This document shows, one piece after another, positions 6,924 through 15,093 of a DNA stretch of 36,327 bases. The notes under the pieces were generated by a model. The model was not told where the DNA came from. It did no database searches and was given only the letters and a program-made list of their open reading frames with translations. Within the stretch, counting starts at the first letter, position 1. Each line of letters starts with the position of its first letter. The stretch is from an uncultured Selenomonadaceae bacterium (lineage in GTDB: Bacteria; Bacillota; Negativicutes; Selenomonadales; Selenomonadaceae), in NCBI GenBank assembly GCA_905233325.1, contig CAJODU010000010.1:1-36327 (forward strand), written 5' to 3'. The position numbers and the translations under genes were made by a program.

Positions 6924-8645
6924 ATGAAAAAATCTGTAATATCAGAACGATTTAAATCTATATTAACGGCAGCGACCTTCTCAATGGCAACATCATATCT
7001 GCTCGTTCTGTCAGAATGTATAATCGCCGGAAATATGATTGGTGAAGAGGCAGTCGCTGCCATAGCTTTAGTTGCACCGGTTATTCCATTTTTGCAATTT
7101 ATCGGCGAAATGATAGCCGCCGGAACATTTGCACTGATTTCATATGCAGGAGGCAAAGGTGACGAAGAGGAAATAAATAGGCTCTACAGTCAGGCAATGT
7201 CGTTGGCAGTGGCAGTTGGTTTCATTTTAACGCTCTTGTTTGTCGTCTTTAGGGTGCAAATTTTGTCGTATTGGGACGTTTCGGCAGATTTGATGACATA
7301 TGCTGACGCTTATTATGCCGGTGTTATGATTCGTCCTATAATTGCCTTTGTTGAGCTGTTTTTGATGCCGCTGCTGCTCATTGAAGGACAGGAAAAGCGA
7401 AATTTAATTGCATCAACCGTCAAGATAGTTGCCGGAATTGCACTTGAAGTGGTACTTTGCAGTAGTTTCGGTTTATTCGGAATAAGCCTTGCAACGACAA
7501 TAAGTATGGCTCTTGCACTATTGATTGAGGCAAGTTATCTCTTTACAAAAGATTGTCCGCTCAAATATAAATTCTATCTGAATTTCAAAAAACTGCGCGA
7601 AGTATTCAGTTTAAGTATATGCGTGGCAATACCGGAATTGTTTTTGACACTTCTGCCATTTATGGTTACTTCGTATTTAATCTCGAACTTTAACGAGAGT
7701 GTTATAGCAATATTTGCAATGATAAATACCATTCTTAATCTTGCAGTTGCAATATTCTATGGACTTGACGACGTACTGCAGTCGATGGGCTGCCTTTATC
7801 TCGGTGAAAAAAATATTCTTGGCATTAAAAAGGTTATGAACCTCTGTATAAAAGCTGCGATCGCTGAAGGCCTATTAATGGCGGCTATCCTGATCATCTT
7901 TGCAGATAAAGTTGTATTGGCCTTTGGAATAAATGAGCCTGAAATTTTTGAGCAAGCAGTTGATGCGATTAGGATTTACAGTATATTTTTAGTCGCGCTC
8001 TTCGTCACGATGACTTACGCCTTTTACTATCTCTACGTTGAGCGCAAAGTGATGTCAATAACCCTGCAATGCTTACTGCTCTTTATGTTTCCTGTAGCTT
8101 GTGTTTATATCTTTGGCGGAATGTTGGGTTTAAATGGTGTTTGGCTTGGTCTTGGTCTGGGTATTGCATTGGAATTTCCTGTTAATTTGTTTATGATTCA
8201 TATAATCAGTAGAAACAGTAACGGTAAATTGAAAGGACTTCTGCTGCTTGAAGAGGACAGAATGTCGCGGCAGGTCTCTTATGATATTCTTGCTTCACAA
8301 CAGGACGTCGTGGACTTGATTTACAGATTAGAACAAGATTTATCAAATTGGAATCTTGACAAAGAAACCCTTCATATGTTAGAGTTTTTCATTGAGGAGT
8401 TAGGGCTTGATGCGGTAGAAAGGGCAACGGTCAAAGCATTTAATATAGAAATAACAATCACAAGAGAAAATGATGGACATATTGAATTAATCATACGCGA
8501 TAATGGTGAGTTGGTGGATCTGACAAATGAAGATGAGAAACCGAGATCATTTAGAATGTATGTCGTCTCACAAGTGGCGTCAACCATGCCATACAAAAGT
8601 TATATCTTGATTGGCGGAGAAAATCGAACCGTATTAAAAATTTAG
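6924..8645 (+). CDS. MATE-family efflux transporter with C-terminal RsbW-like ATPase-fold domain
   Basis: Residues 1 to about 430 form a polytopic membrane protein of about twelve spans with MATE features: GEEAVAAIALVAPV after the second span, GEMIAAGTFALISYAGGKGD, and a second half repeating the fold. MATE proteins export drugs or metabolites in exchange for Na+ or H+. After about residue 445 a soluble domain follows that resembles the histidine kinase-like ATPase of RsbW/SpoIIAB-type proteins: a helix with FIEELGLDAVERA (490-502) in the N-box position and LIIRDNGELVD (about 521-531) as the G1-box. The N-box Asn is Asp and no glycine-rich G2 loop is seen, so nucleotide binding may be weak or lost. 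SD AAAGGAAAAGG precedes ATG 6924. No partner kinase, phosphatase or anti-sigma antagonist lies next to it; the substrate is unknown. Confidence 0.85.
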   Translation: MKKSVISERFKSILTAATFSMATSYLLVLSECIIAGNMIGEEAVAAIALVAPVIPFLQFIGEMIAAGTFALISYAGGKGDEEEINRLYSQAMSLAVAVGFILTLLFVVFRVQILSYWDVSADLMTYADAYYAGVMIRPIIAFVELFLMPLLLIEGQEKRNLIASTVKIVAGIALEVVLCSSFGLFGISLATTISMALALLIEASYLFTKDCPLKYKFYLNFKKLREVFSLSICVAIPELFLTLLPFMVTSYLISNFNESVIAIFAMINTILNLAVAIFYGLDDVLQSMGCLYLGEKNILGIKKVMNLCIKAAIAEGLLMAAILIIFADKVVLAFGINEPEIFEQAVDAIRIYSIFLVALFVTMTYAFYYLYVERKVMSITLQCLLLFMFPVACVYIFGGMLGLNGVWLGLGLGIALEFPVNLFMIHIISRNSNGKLKGLLLLEEDRMSRQVSYDILASQQDVVDLIYRLEQDLSNWNLDKETLHMLEFFIEELGLDAVERATVKAFNIEITITRENDGHIELIIRDNGELVDLTNEDEKPRSFRMYVVSQVASTMPYKSYILIGGENRTVLKI

Positions 8646-8668
8646 GCAGCAGTGATTAATTTAAAATA

Positions 8669-8695
8669 TTGACAGAAGATAGCTTTTGATATTAT
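8669..8695 (+). promoter_or_regulatory. Candidate korDA promoter
   Basis: A perfect TTGACA at 8669-8674 is followed by the A/T-rich TATTATAA at 8690-8697; the hexamer spacing is 15-17 bases depending on which hexamer is used. The ATG of korD is at 8727 behind GGAGG. Confidence 0.45.
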
Positions 8696-8726
8696 AAACA
8701 AACAATAATATTTTGGAGGCTTAAAG

Positions 8727-8933
8727 ATGAAGTCAGAATTTAAAATAAAATCGGAAAGGTGCAAGGGCTGCGGTATTTGTGTTGCCTTCTGTCCCAAGCA
8801 GGTGCTTGCCGTTGACGCTCTCGGTAAAGTTTACGTCAAAGATCAGGAAAAATGCATTGCCTGCGGACAGTGTGAGCTGCGCTGTCCGGATTATGCAATT
8901 TTTGTTGACAAAGTGAAAGAGGTGGCAAAATGA
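8727..8933 (+). CDS. korD: 2-oxoacid:ferredoxin oxidoreductase delta subunit (2x[4Fe-4S] ferredoxin)
   Basis: This 68-residue protein has two ferredoxin-type cluster motifs, CKGCGICVAFCPK and CIACGQCELRCPD, each CxxCxxCxxxCP, as in the delta subunit of 2-oxoglutarate or related 2-oxoacid:ferredoxin oxidoreductases. It passes electrons from the thiamine-diphosphate subunit to ferredoxin. Start ATG follows TTGGAGG. Its last codons overlap the start of the alpha subunit by four bases (ATGA), showing translational coupling. On its own a small ferredoxin could serve other enzymes, but the overlap with korA fixes the assignment. Confidence 0.9.
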   Translation: MKSEFKIKSERCKGCGICVAFCPKQVLAVDALGKVYVKDQEKCIACGQCELRCPDYAIFVDKVKEVAK

Positions 8934-10069
8934 GCAATGCAAGATTAATGCAGGGCAATGAGGCAGTTGCTGAGGGTGCTCTCAAGGCGGGAGTAAGATT
9001 TTTTGGAGGCTATCCTATCACACCTTCAACTGAGATTGCTGAAGGTATGGCGAAGATGCTGCCACAAGTTGGCGGTACTTTTATACAAATGGAAGATGAG
9101 ATCGCGAGTATGGGCGTTGTCCTTGGAGCCTCGCTCGCCGGCAGGAAGGTTTTGACTGCCTCAAGCGGACCGGGCATCAGTCTTAAGCAAGAGCTGATTG
9201 GTTACGCAGCGGCGGCGGAGATTCCCGTCGTCATTGTCAATGTCCAGCGTGTCGGTCCTTCAACGGGTCAGCCGACCGCGCCCTCTCAAAGTGATGTAAT
9301 GCAAGCCCGCTGGGGTACTCACGGAGATCACCCTATCATTGCACTGTCACCTTGGAGTGTCAAAGAGGCCTTTGAAGTTACCGTCAAATGTGTCAACTAT
9401 GCTGAACGTTTCCGCTCTCCTGTTATTTTGCTGATGGACGAGATTGTCGGTCACCTTCGTGAGAATGTTGAGCTGCCTGATGAGTCGGAGCTTGATATTT
9501 ACCCTCGCCGTCAGCCTAAATCAACCCGTGCTGAAGGCTATGAGCCGTATCGTCCTGATAAAGACTTAGTGCCGAATATTGCGGACTTCGGCAGAGGCTA
9601 TCACATTCATGTCACAGGCCTCATTCACGATGAAACAGGTTTCCCTGTCGGCAGTCCCAAGGTCACTCAAGAGGCTATAGAACGCCTTCACAAGAAGATT
9701 GAGATTGCCGCTGATGATATTATCGAACACGAAGAGAGTTTTATGAGCGACGCTGAATATGCTGTTGTCTCTTTCGGTGGCACTGCAAGGACAGCTTACG
9801 AGGCAGTCAGAAATGCCCGCTCGAAAGGTATTAAAGTCGGTATGGTGAGACTGATTACCATTTGGCCGTTTGCTGATAAAGTGATTGCTGATCTTGCAAA
9901 ACGCGTCAAGGGTATTCTTGTCACTGAACTCAACTATGGGCAGATTGTCCACGAAGTCCGCCGTGCTGCTAACGGTCAATGCCCCGTTGAACTTTGTGCC
10001 AAGTACAATATGCAGATATTTGAACCCGAAGAGATCGAGGCTGCCATTGACGAAATGATTAAACAATAA
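8930..10069 (+). CDS. korA: 2-oxoacid:ferredoxin oxidoreductase alpha subunit
   Basis: The 379-residue product is the alpha subunit of a 2-oxoacid:acceptor oxidoreductase (2-oxoglutarate synthase type), which oxidatively decarboxylates a 2-oxoacid to acyl-CoA or runs the reverse reaction. It shows GGYPITPSTEIAEGMAK, QMEDEIASMGVVLGASLAG, TASSGPGISLKQELIGYA, NVQRVGPSTGQPT and ILLMDEIVGH, all typical of KorA, and a transketolase C-terminal-like domain after about residue 270. It overlaps korD by four bases. The expected korB (thiamine-diphosphate subunit) and korC (gamma) are not next: an amidase gene starts 44 bases later. The enzyme needs those subunits, so they must be elsewhere or lost. Exact substrate cannot be read from the alpha subunit alone. 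Confidence 0.9.
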   Translation: MSNARLMQGNEAVAEGALKAGVRFFGGYPITPSTEIAEGMAKMLPQVGGTFIQMEDEIASMGVVLGASLAGRKVLTASSGPGISLKQELIGYAAAAEIPVVIVNVQRVGPSTGQPTAPSQSDVMQARWGTHGDHPIIALSPWSVKEAFEVTVKCVNYAERFRSPVILLMDEIVGHLRENVELPDESELDIYPRRQPKSTRAEGYEPYRPDKDLVPNIADFGRGYHIHVTGLIHDETGFPVGSPKVTQEAIERLHKKIEIAADDIIEHEESFMSDAEYAVVSFGGTARTAYEAVRNARSKGIKVGMVRLITIWPFADKVIADLAKRVKGILVTELNYGQIVHEVRRAANGQCPVELCAKYNMQIFEPEEIEAAIDEMIKQ

Positions 10070-10112
10070 AAATTTTGCAAAATATATCGTCAATAACTAA
10101 GGTGGTGCTTTG

Positions 10113-10784
10113 ATGAAGAAGATTTTAACTGTTATCACTATCGTTTTGGGGATATGGACTTTTAATTTGTCGTATGTTGAATGTTCTTCCCCAAATATTG
10201 TAGAAAAATTTTTACCCTGGTCAGAAAATCGTGAAATATTAACTCGTGAGTATGCTGAATTACATTACGGTATGTCTATAACCAATATTGAACCGCAAGC
10301 TGTTGTGATACACTGGACAGCAGGAAATACTTGGCAGTCTGCCTATAATATTTTTTACGATGAAATTAGCAATGATCCTCTTGATGAAGGTGCCGTTAAT
10401 GTCTCTTCACAATTTATAGTTGATCGCGACGGTACAATTTATCAACTAATGCCTGATAACAAATTGGCAAGACATGCCATTGGTTATAACTGGTGTGCAA
10501 TAGGAATAGAAAATGTCGGCGGCGTCAACGGTGTAGAAAATCTTACTTATGAACAACTCAAGGCTAATATCGAATTGATACGTTACCTTCGTAATAAATA
10601 TCCTGCAATAAAATATATCTTTGGTCATTATCAGCAAGATATTGCCAGAGAAAGCGGATTATATATTGAGCATGTTCAGGGATATTCATCAGTTAAACCG
10701 GATCCGGGTCCAATCTTTATGAAAGCCATTCAAGATAATTTACAGAATGAAGGCTTTGTTTTCTTTTCGATAGACGTTAATTGA
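10113..10784 (+). CDS. Exported N-acetylmuramoyl-L-alanine amidase (Amidase_2 / PGRP fold)
   Basis: The 223-residue protein has a signal peptide (about residues 1-25) and a type-2 amidase domain that cuts the bond between N-acetylmuramic acid and L-Ala in peptidoglycan. Zinc-site signals are AVVIHWTAGN (first His), YIFGHYQQD (second His) and KPDPGPIFM (Asp), plus SSQFIVDRDGTIYQL and AIGIENVGG of the fold. The stretch between the second His and KPDPG is longer than in AmpD-like enzymes. ATG 10113 is chosen because AAGGTGG at 10099-10105 is seven bases upstream; an in-frame TTG lies one codon earlier. It follows korA by about 40 bases without a visible terminator and seems functionally unrelated to it. 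Confidence 0.85.
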   Translation: MKKILTVITIVLGIWTFNLSYVECSSPNIVEKFLPWSENREILTREYAELHYGMSITNIEPQAVVIHWTAGNTWQSAYNIFYDEISNDPLDEGAVNVSSQFIVDRDGTIYQLMPDNKLARHAIGYNWCAIGIENVGGVNGVENLTYEQLKANIELIRYLRNKYPAIKYIFGHYQQDIARESGLYIEHVQGYSSVKPDPGPIFMKAIQDNLQNEGFVFFSIDVN

Positions 10785-10833
10785 ATATCTATATTTCTAT
10801 TGTACGAGAGTGCGAAAAAATGAATTGAAATGA

Positions 10834-10862
10834 TTGACTTTGTGAATATTAGTTGTTAAAAT
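10834..10862 (+). promoter_or_regulatory. Candidate purC promoter
   Basis: TTGACT (10834-10839) and TAAAAT (10857-10862) are 17 bases apart, five of six matches each to consensus. Transcription would begin near 10869, downstream of the in-frame ATG at 10864, so purC must start at 10909. No PurR box or guanine riboswitch was recognised in the 40-base leader. Confidence 0.6.
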
Positions 10863-10908
10863 AATGTTAAGAATTTTTCAATCAGCTTTAATTGAGAGGT
10901 GTAATCAA

Positions 10909-11616
10909 ATGGAAAAAGGTAAAGTCATTCACGAAGGCAAAGCTAAAATCATTCATGAGACAAGTGACCCGAATCAGCTTATAATGTTCTTTAAAGATGA
11001 GGCTACCGCTCGCAATGGCGAAAAACGCGGCACCATCAAAGACAAAGGTATCATCAACAACAAGATCAGCACATATTTTTTTAAGCTCCTCAAAGATCGT
11101 GGTATTAATAATCATTACATTGGCACACCTGATGCAAGAGATATGCTCGTCAAGAAAATTGAAATGATCCCTCTTGAGGTAGTCGTTCGCAATGTCTTCG
11201 CCGGCAGTCTTGCAGCACGTTTCGGCAAAGAAGAAGGCCTTCCGCTTAGTATGCCTATTGTTGAATTTTATTATAAGAGCGATGAACTCGGCGATCCGCT
11301 GATTAACCGCTATCACGCAATCTCCCTCGAAATTGCAACGCTGAATGAACTTAATGAAATTGAACACCTTGCATTCTCGATCAACGCTATCCTCAAAGAA
11401 ATTCTCAATGCTAAGAATGTTGATCTTGTCGACTTCAAGACAGAATTTGGCCGCGATGAAAATGGTAAGATTATGCTCGGCGATGAAATTTCACCTGATA
11501 ACTGCCGTTTCTGGGATAAGGATTCAAAGCGTAAACTTGACAAAGACGTTTTCCGTCACGATCTCGGCAGCCCCGAAGAGGCCTATCAAGAAATGCTGCG
11601 CCGCTTGACCGAATAG
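10909..11616 (+). CDS. purC: Phosphoribosylaminoimidazole-succinocarboxamide synthase
   Basis: PurC joins CAIR with aspartate using ATP, the seventh enzymatic step of de novo purine synthesis. The 235-residue length is standard. Motifs are EGKAKIIHETSDP at the N-terminus, FFKDEATARNGEKRG, IPLEVVVRNVFAGSLAARFG, and DFKTEFGRDENGKIMLGDEISPDNCRFWD near the C-terminus (split here only for recognition). ATG 10909 has GAGAGGTG eight bases upstream and gives the family start MEKGKVIHEGKAK. It heads a purine block continued by purM and purN after a structured 168-base gap; the other pur genes are not in view. Confidence 0.96.
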   Translation: MEKGKVIHEGKAKIIHETSDPNQLIMFFKDEATARNGEKRGTIKDKGIINNKISTYFFKLLKDRGINNHYIGTPDARDMLVKKIEMIPLEVVVRNVFAGSLAARFGKEEGLPLSMPIVEFYYKSDELGDPLINRYHAISLEIATLNELNEIEHLAFSINAILKEILNAKNVDLVDFKTEFGRDENGKIMLGDEISPDNCRFWDKDSKRKLDKDVFRHDLGSPEEAYQEMLRRLTE

Positions 11617-11638
11617 ATTATAAATTGAACGAATATAG

Positions 11639-11670
11639 GGATTAGGGATTGAATTTTCGGTCTCTAATCC
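11639..11670 (+). terminator. Hairpin after purC, weak terminator candidate
   Basis: GGATTAG (11639-11645) pairs with CTAATCC (11664-11670), continued inward by GATTG/CGGTC with G-T pairs. It is followed only by TTTAATTA, so termination would be partial. It could equally be part of the structured element that follows. Confidence 0.35.
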
Positions 11671-11690
11671 TTTAATTATCCCTTGGAGTA

Positions 11691-11769
11691 GACATTGTAA
11701 GACCTCGTTTTCGAGGCTAATGTCGTTGATACCGGAATCCCCTAGCTTTAGCTATGGGGAGTATGTCAA
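11691..11769 (+). mobile_element. IS200/IS605-like right-end / omega-RNA relic between purC and purM
   Basis: Two hairpins and a tetranucleotide resemble the 3' end of IS200/IS605 elements. Hairpin one: GACATT (11691-11696) with AATGTC (11719-11724), enclosing CCTCG-TTTT-CGAGG (11703-11716). Hairpin two: TCCCC TAGC TTTA GCTA T GGGGA (11738-11760), with a single bulged T on the 3' arm. Six bases later TCAA (11766-11769) matches the right cleavage tetranucleotide of IS608-type elements. No tnpA or tnpB is present and no left end was recognised, so this would be a solo end, a palindrome-associated element, or a retained omega-RNA-like sequence. Its last two bases overlap the AAGGAG used by purM. 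Confidence 0.5.
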
Positions 11770-11784
11770 GGAGATTATATTGAT

Positions 11785-12834
11785 ATGAATAATAGATTAA
11801 CCTATAAAGATTCCGGCGTGGATATTGACGCCGGCAATGAGTCAGTGAAACTCATTAAAGACAGCGTAAAAGCAACGTACAGACCTGAAGTGCTGGGCGA
11901 TCTTGGAGGCTTTGGCGGACTCTTTGCCCTCAGCGGCAAGTATAAAGAGCCTGTCCTTGTCAGCGGCACGGATGGCGTCGGCACTAAGCTCAAAATTGCC
12001 TTTATGCTTGATAAGCACGATACCATTGGGCAAGATGCCGTCGCGATGTGCGTCAATGATATTTTGGTGCAGGGTGCGGAGCCTCTTTTCTTCCTGGACT
12101 ACTTGGCGGTTGGTAAGCTGGAGCCGAAAAAGGTTGCTGATATTGTCAAGGGGGTTGCAAATGCTTGTAAAGAGTCCGGCTGTGCATTGATTGGTGGCGA
12201 GACTGCGGAGATGGCGGGATTTTATGCTGATGGTGAATATGACATTGCCGGCTTTGCGGTCGGTGCTGTTGAAAAATCAAAATTAATAACCGCCGACAGA
12301 GTCCGCGAAGGCGATATTTTGATTGGTCTTCCGTCAAGCGGTCTTCATTCCAACGGTTTCAGCCTTGTCAGAAAAATTGTATTTGAGCGTCAGAAGATGA
12401 ATGGCAGCGAGTACATTGACGAACTCAGCAAGACAATCGGCGAGGAACTCTTGACACCGACGAGATTATATCCGAAGACTTGTCTGCCGCTTATTGAGAA
12501 ATTCAACTTGCACGGAATGGTACACATTACCGGCGGCGGCTTTTGGGAGAATATACCCCGTGCGTTGCCCGATAATTTGGGTGTTGAGATTGACGGAAAT
12601 GCTTGGACAATTCCGCCTATATTCAAGCTGATTCAATCCTGGGGCAATGTCGAATGGCACGAAATGTTCAGAACCTTCAACTGCGGCATTGGTATGGTCT
12701 TGATTGTCGGTGCTGATGAAGTTGAGGCTGTCTGCAGTCACCTCAACGAGAACGGCGAGCAATTCTACAACATTGGCCGCGTCGTCAAATCCAACCACGA
12801 TGTCAAGATAAAGGGCGGTGTCTTCAATGATTAA
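11785..12834 (+). CDS. purM: Phosphoribosylformylglycinamidine cyclo-ligase (AIR synthetase)
   Basis: PurM closes the imidazole ring of FGAM to AIR with ATP, step five of purine synthesis. The 349-residue protein shows YKDSGVDIDAGNE, LGGFGGLF, SGTDGVGTKLKIAF, MCVNDILVQGAEPLFFLDY, LIGGETAEM, GLPSSGLHSNGFSLVR and HITGGGFWENIPR, all signature PurM stretches. The SD is AAGGAG at 11768-11773, eleven bases before ATG and partly formed by the end of the IS-like element. Its last eight bases overlap purN, so purMN is a coupled pair. Confidence 0.97.
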   Translation: MNNRLTYKDSGVDIDAGNESVKLIKDSVKATYRPEVLGDLGGFGGLFALSGKYKEPVLVSGTDGVGTKLKIAFMLDKHDTIGQDAVAMCVNDILVQGAEPLFFLDYLAVGKLEPKKVADIVKGVANACKESGCALIGGETAEMAGFYADGEYDIAGFAVGAVEKSKLITADRVREGDILIGLPSSGLHSNGFSLVRKIVFERQKMNGSEYIDELSKTIGEELLTPTRLYPKTCLPLIEKFNLHGMVHITGGGFWENIPRALPDNLGVEIDGNAWTIPPIFKLIQSWGNVEWHEMFRTFNCGIGMVLIVGADEVEAVCSHLNENGEQFYNIGRVVKSNHDVKIKGGVFND

Positions 12835-13432
12835 GCTGGGTGTATTATGCAGCGGACGAGGCACTGACCTGCAATCAATCATAGACGCAATCGCTGACGG
12901 CAAACTCAATGCAGAGATAGCAGTAGTCTTGACTGACAAGCCGAATGTTATGGCACTTGAACGTGCTCAAAAAGCACAAATAAAAAACCTCTGCATAGAT
13001 CGCAAGAAGTTTGACAGTAAAGCTGATTTTGAGACGGCATTGCTTAATGAACTCAAAGCGGCCGGTGTTGACTTGGTTATACTTGCCGGCTTTATGAGGA
13101 TTTTGAGTCCCTCATTCGTCCACGAGTACAAAGAGCGGATTATGAATATCCACCCTTCCCTGTTGCCGAGTTTTCCGGGTGCTCATGCTCATCGTGATGT
13201 CTTGGCTTACGGCGTCAAGATTAGCGGCTGTACAGTCCACTTTGTTGACGAGGGCACAGACAGCGGTCCGATCATCATGCAGGCTGCCGTTGAAGTCAAA
13301 GATGACGACACCGAAGAGACTCTTGCTGCCCGTGTGCTGGAGCAGGAGCACATAATCTACCCTAAAGCCATTCAACTCTACGTTGAAGGCAAGCTGGAGA
13401 TAGTCGGGCGAAAAGTTATTTCCACGCCTTAA
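12827..13432 (+). CDS. purN: Phosphoribosylglycinamide formyltransferase
   Basis: PurN transfers a formyl group from 10-formyltetrahydrofolate to GAR, step three of purine synthesis. The 201-residue protein has LCSGRGTDLQSIIDA, ILAGFMRILS, the catalytic NIHPSLLPSFPGAHAH (Asn and His) and FVDEGTDSGPIIMQ (Asp), in the usual order. ATG 12827 gives the family start MIKLGVLCSG and overlaps the purM stop; a GTG three codons earlier is the alternative. The 3' end overlaps the convergent CYTH gene by 17 bases (13416-13432), so no dedicated terminator separates them. Confidence 0.95.
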   Translation: MIKLGVLCSGRGTDLQSIIDAIADGKLNAEIAVVLTDKPNVMALERAQKAQIKNLCIDRKKFDSKADFETALLNELKAAGVDLVILAGFMRILSPSFVHEYKERIMNIHPSLLPSFPGAHAHRDVLAYGVKISGCTVHFVDEGTDSGPIIMQAAVEVKDDDTEETLAARVLEQEHIIYPKAIQLYVEGKLEIVGRKVISTP

Positions 13433-13880
13433 AAGGGTGCTTGCTCAAATATGCGTTGTAATATCTCTCATCAGAAGAGACCTCTTTATCAATCCACTCA
13501 GGCTTGCTAAAAATTTCATCTTCCGATTTAAGCTCAATTTCTGCAACAATAAGCCCTTCATTGTCACCCTCGAAGACATCAACTTCCCACTTGGAACCGT
13601 TGACATTGATATTATAGCGTCGCTTGATGATAATCGCCGGCTCGCAAAGTTCCAGCAGCTCTTTGGCGTCGTTTTCGGGAATTTCATATTCATACTCACT
13701 GCGGCTGATACCTGTATTCTTGCCTTTGACGGTCAGATAGCCGCGGTGATTTTTTATTCTCACTCTGACGGTACATTCCGGCGTAGCAGACAAGTAACCC
13801 TGCGCGATATATTCACCCTCAACATTTGGATTAAATAATTCCTTCTTAACTAAAAATTTTCTTTCGATCTCTTTAGCCAT
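13416..13880 (-). CDS. CYTH-domain protein (triphosphate tunnel metalloenzyme family)
   Basis: The 154-residue protein begins MAKEIERKFLV, the ExExK motif that defines the CYTH/triphosphate tunnel superfamily. Further charged strands (CTVRVRIKNHRGYLTVKGK, YEYEIP, IKRRYNI, WEVDVFEGDNEGLIVAEIEL) line the tunnel that binds triphosphate and metal. Bacterial members of this size are usually tripolyphosphatases or of unknown substrate rather than adenylate cyclases. SD AAGGTGAAAG precedes ATG. It overlaps the purN end tail to tail and lies 26 bases downstream of hisC on the same strand, so it may be co-transcribed with hisC. Confidence 0.88.
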   Translation of the reverse strand: MAKEIERKFLVKKELFNPNVEGEYIAQGYLSATPECTVRVRIKNHRGYLTVKGKNTGISRSEYEYEIPENDAKELLELCEPAIIIKRRYNINVNGSKWEVDVFEGDNEGLIVAEIELKSEDEIFSKPEWIDKEVSSDERYYNAYLSKHPFKAWK

Positions 13881-13906
13881 ACTTTCACCTTAATCGAAAT
13901 TTAACG

Positions 13907-14974
13907 TCAATGTTTACTGACAAAAGTTTTGACAACCTTAAACAATTCATCGTTCTCTTCACGAGTCCCCATCGAAATTCTCAGACAATTCTCCAGTCTC
14001 GGAGCACTGCCAAAACTTCTGACGCCGATATTCAGCGATTCAAGATAATCATTCAAGTCAACCGCCTTGTCATAGTGAATTAATATAAAATTAGTGTTGG
14101 ACGGGTACACTGTCACACCCTTGAGACCTTTGAGCTGCTCACTCATTCTCTTGCGTTCGGAGATCATCATCTGGATTCTGGGGACAAATTCATCACGCAT
14201 TTGATAGACAATATCAGCCGTCGCGAGTGAGAGACTGTTCAGATGATAGGGCATGTATGTCTTTTCGATCATCTTGGTGACTTCTTTATTGGCGATCATG
14301 TAGCCGACACGCGCCGCCGCCAGTCCATAGGCCTTCGAGAAGGTGCGGGCAATAATCAAGTTGGGATAATTCTTTACAAGATTGACTGAGGACTTGCCAT
14401 AGAACTCAACATAGGCCTCATCGACAAGAAAAGCACAGTCTATATCCTTGATACTCTTGGCAATCTCTTCGATCTGCTCAACCGTTAAGGCATTGCCGGT
14501 GGGGTTGTTGGGATTGCAGACAACGGCAAGGGCAGGGTTTTCTTTTTTGATGATTGTGATGAATTTGTCAACGTCGAGATTGTAGCTGTCGTCCAGGTCG
14601 AAGGGTACAGGTTGAGCCTCCGCTGCCTTTGAATATATCTTATACATCGAAAAAGATGGTTGAGGATAGACAATCTTGTTTGAAGCAGATCCGCCGAAGG
14701 CATAGAAAATTTTCTCAATGATCTCGCTGGAACCGCTGCCAAGCAAAATTTGCTCAATATCTACAGAAAAATTTCTGGCAATCTGTTCGCGCAGAGAATC
14801 ATATTCATAATTCGGGTAGCGATTGAAAGCCACCCTGGAAAGTCTGGAAAGCACACGCTCCTCAACAAGCGGCGGCAAATTCAAATTGCACTCATTTGCA
14901 TTGACTTTAATTCTGTAATCACGCTCAACTCCGTCATACGACGGCATTTTATCTAAATCTTTGCGATATTTCAA
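13907..14974 (-). CDS. hisC: Histidinol-phosphate aminotransferase
   Basis: HisC is a pyridoxal-phosphate aminotransferase acting on imidazole-acetol phosphate in histidine synthesis. The 355-residue length is standard for the family. It shows VNANECNLNLPP near the start, LLGSGSSEII, CNPNNPTGN, LVDEAYVEF, and ARTFSKAYGLAAARVGY with the PLP-binding Lys, then RISMGTREEN with the substrate-binding Arg. The start codon is TTG (14972-14974) with GGAGGG seven bases upstream, giving MKYRKDLDKMPSY. No other his genes are near. HisC-type enzymes sometimes also serve aromatic amino acids. Confidence 0.93.
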   Translation of the reverse strand: MKYRKDLDKMPSYDGVERDYRIKVNANECNLNLPPLVEERVLSRLSRVAFNRYPNYEYDSLREQIARNFSVDIEQILLGSGSSEIIEKIFYAFGGSASNKIVYPQPSFSMYKIYSKAAEAQPVPFDLDDSYNLDVDKFITIIKKENPALAVVCNPNNPTGNALTVEQIEEIAKSIKDIDCAFLVDEAYVEFYGKSSVNLVKNYPNLIIARTFSKAYGLAAARVGYMIANKEVTKMIEKTYMPYHLNSLSLATADIVYQMRDEFVPRIQMMISERKRMSEQLKGLKGVTVYPSNTNFILIHYDKAVDLNDYLESLNIGVRSFGSAPRLENCLRISMGTREENDELFKVVKTFVSKH

Positions 14975-15093
14975 ACTAATACCCTCCTGTTACTTTTGAT
15001 GATATTTTACCTAAACGAAGCAACAAAGTCAACAATGATATTCACTATTGTACAATCCAATAAATATGAAGATAAATTTTTCCTCTTGAGAAA

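Noticed and set aside
11617..11784. Purine riboswitch upstream of purM
   Set aside because: The hairpins lack the three-way junction and conserved loop-loop bases of the purine riboswitch; the match to an IS200/IS605 end is better.
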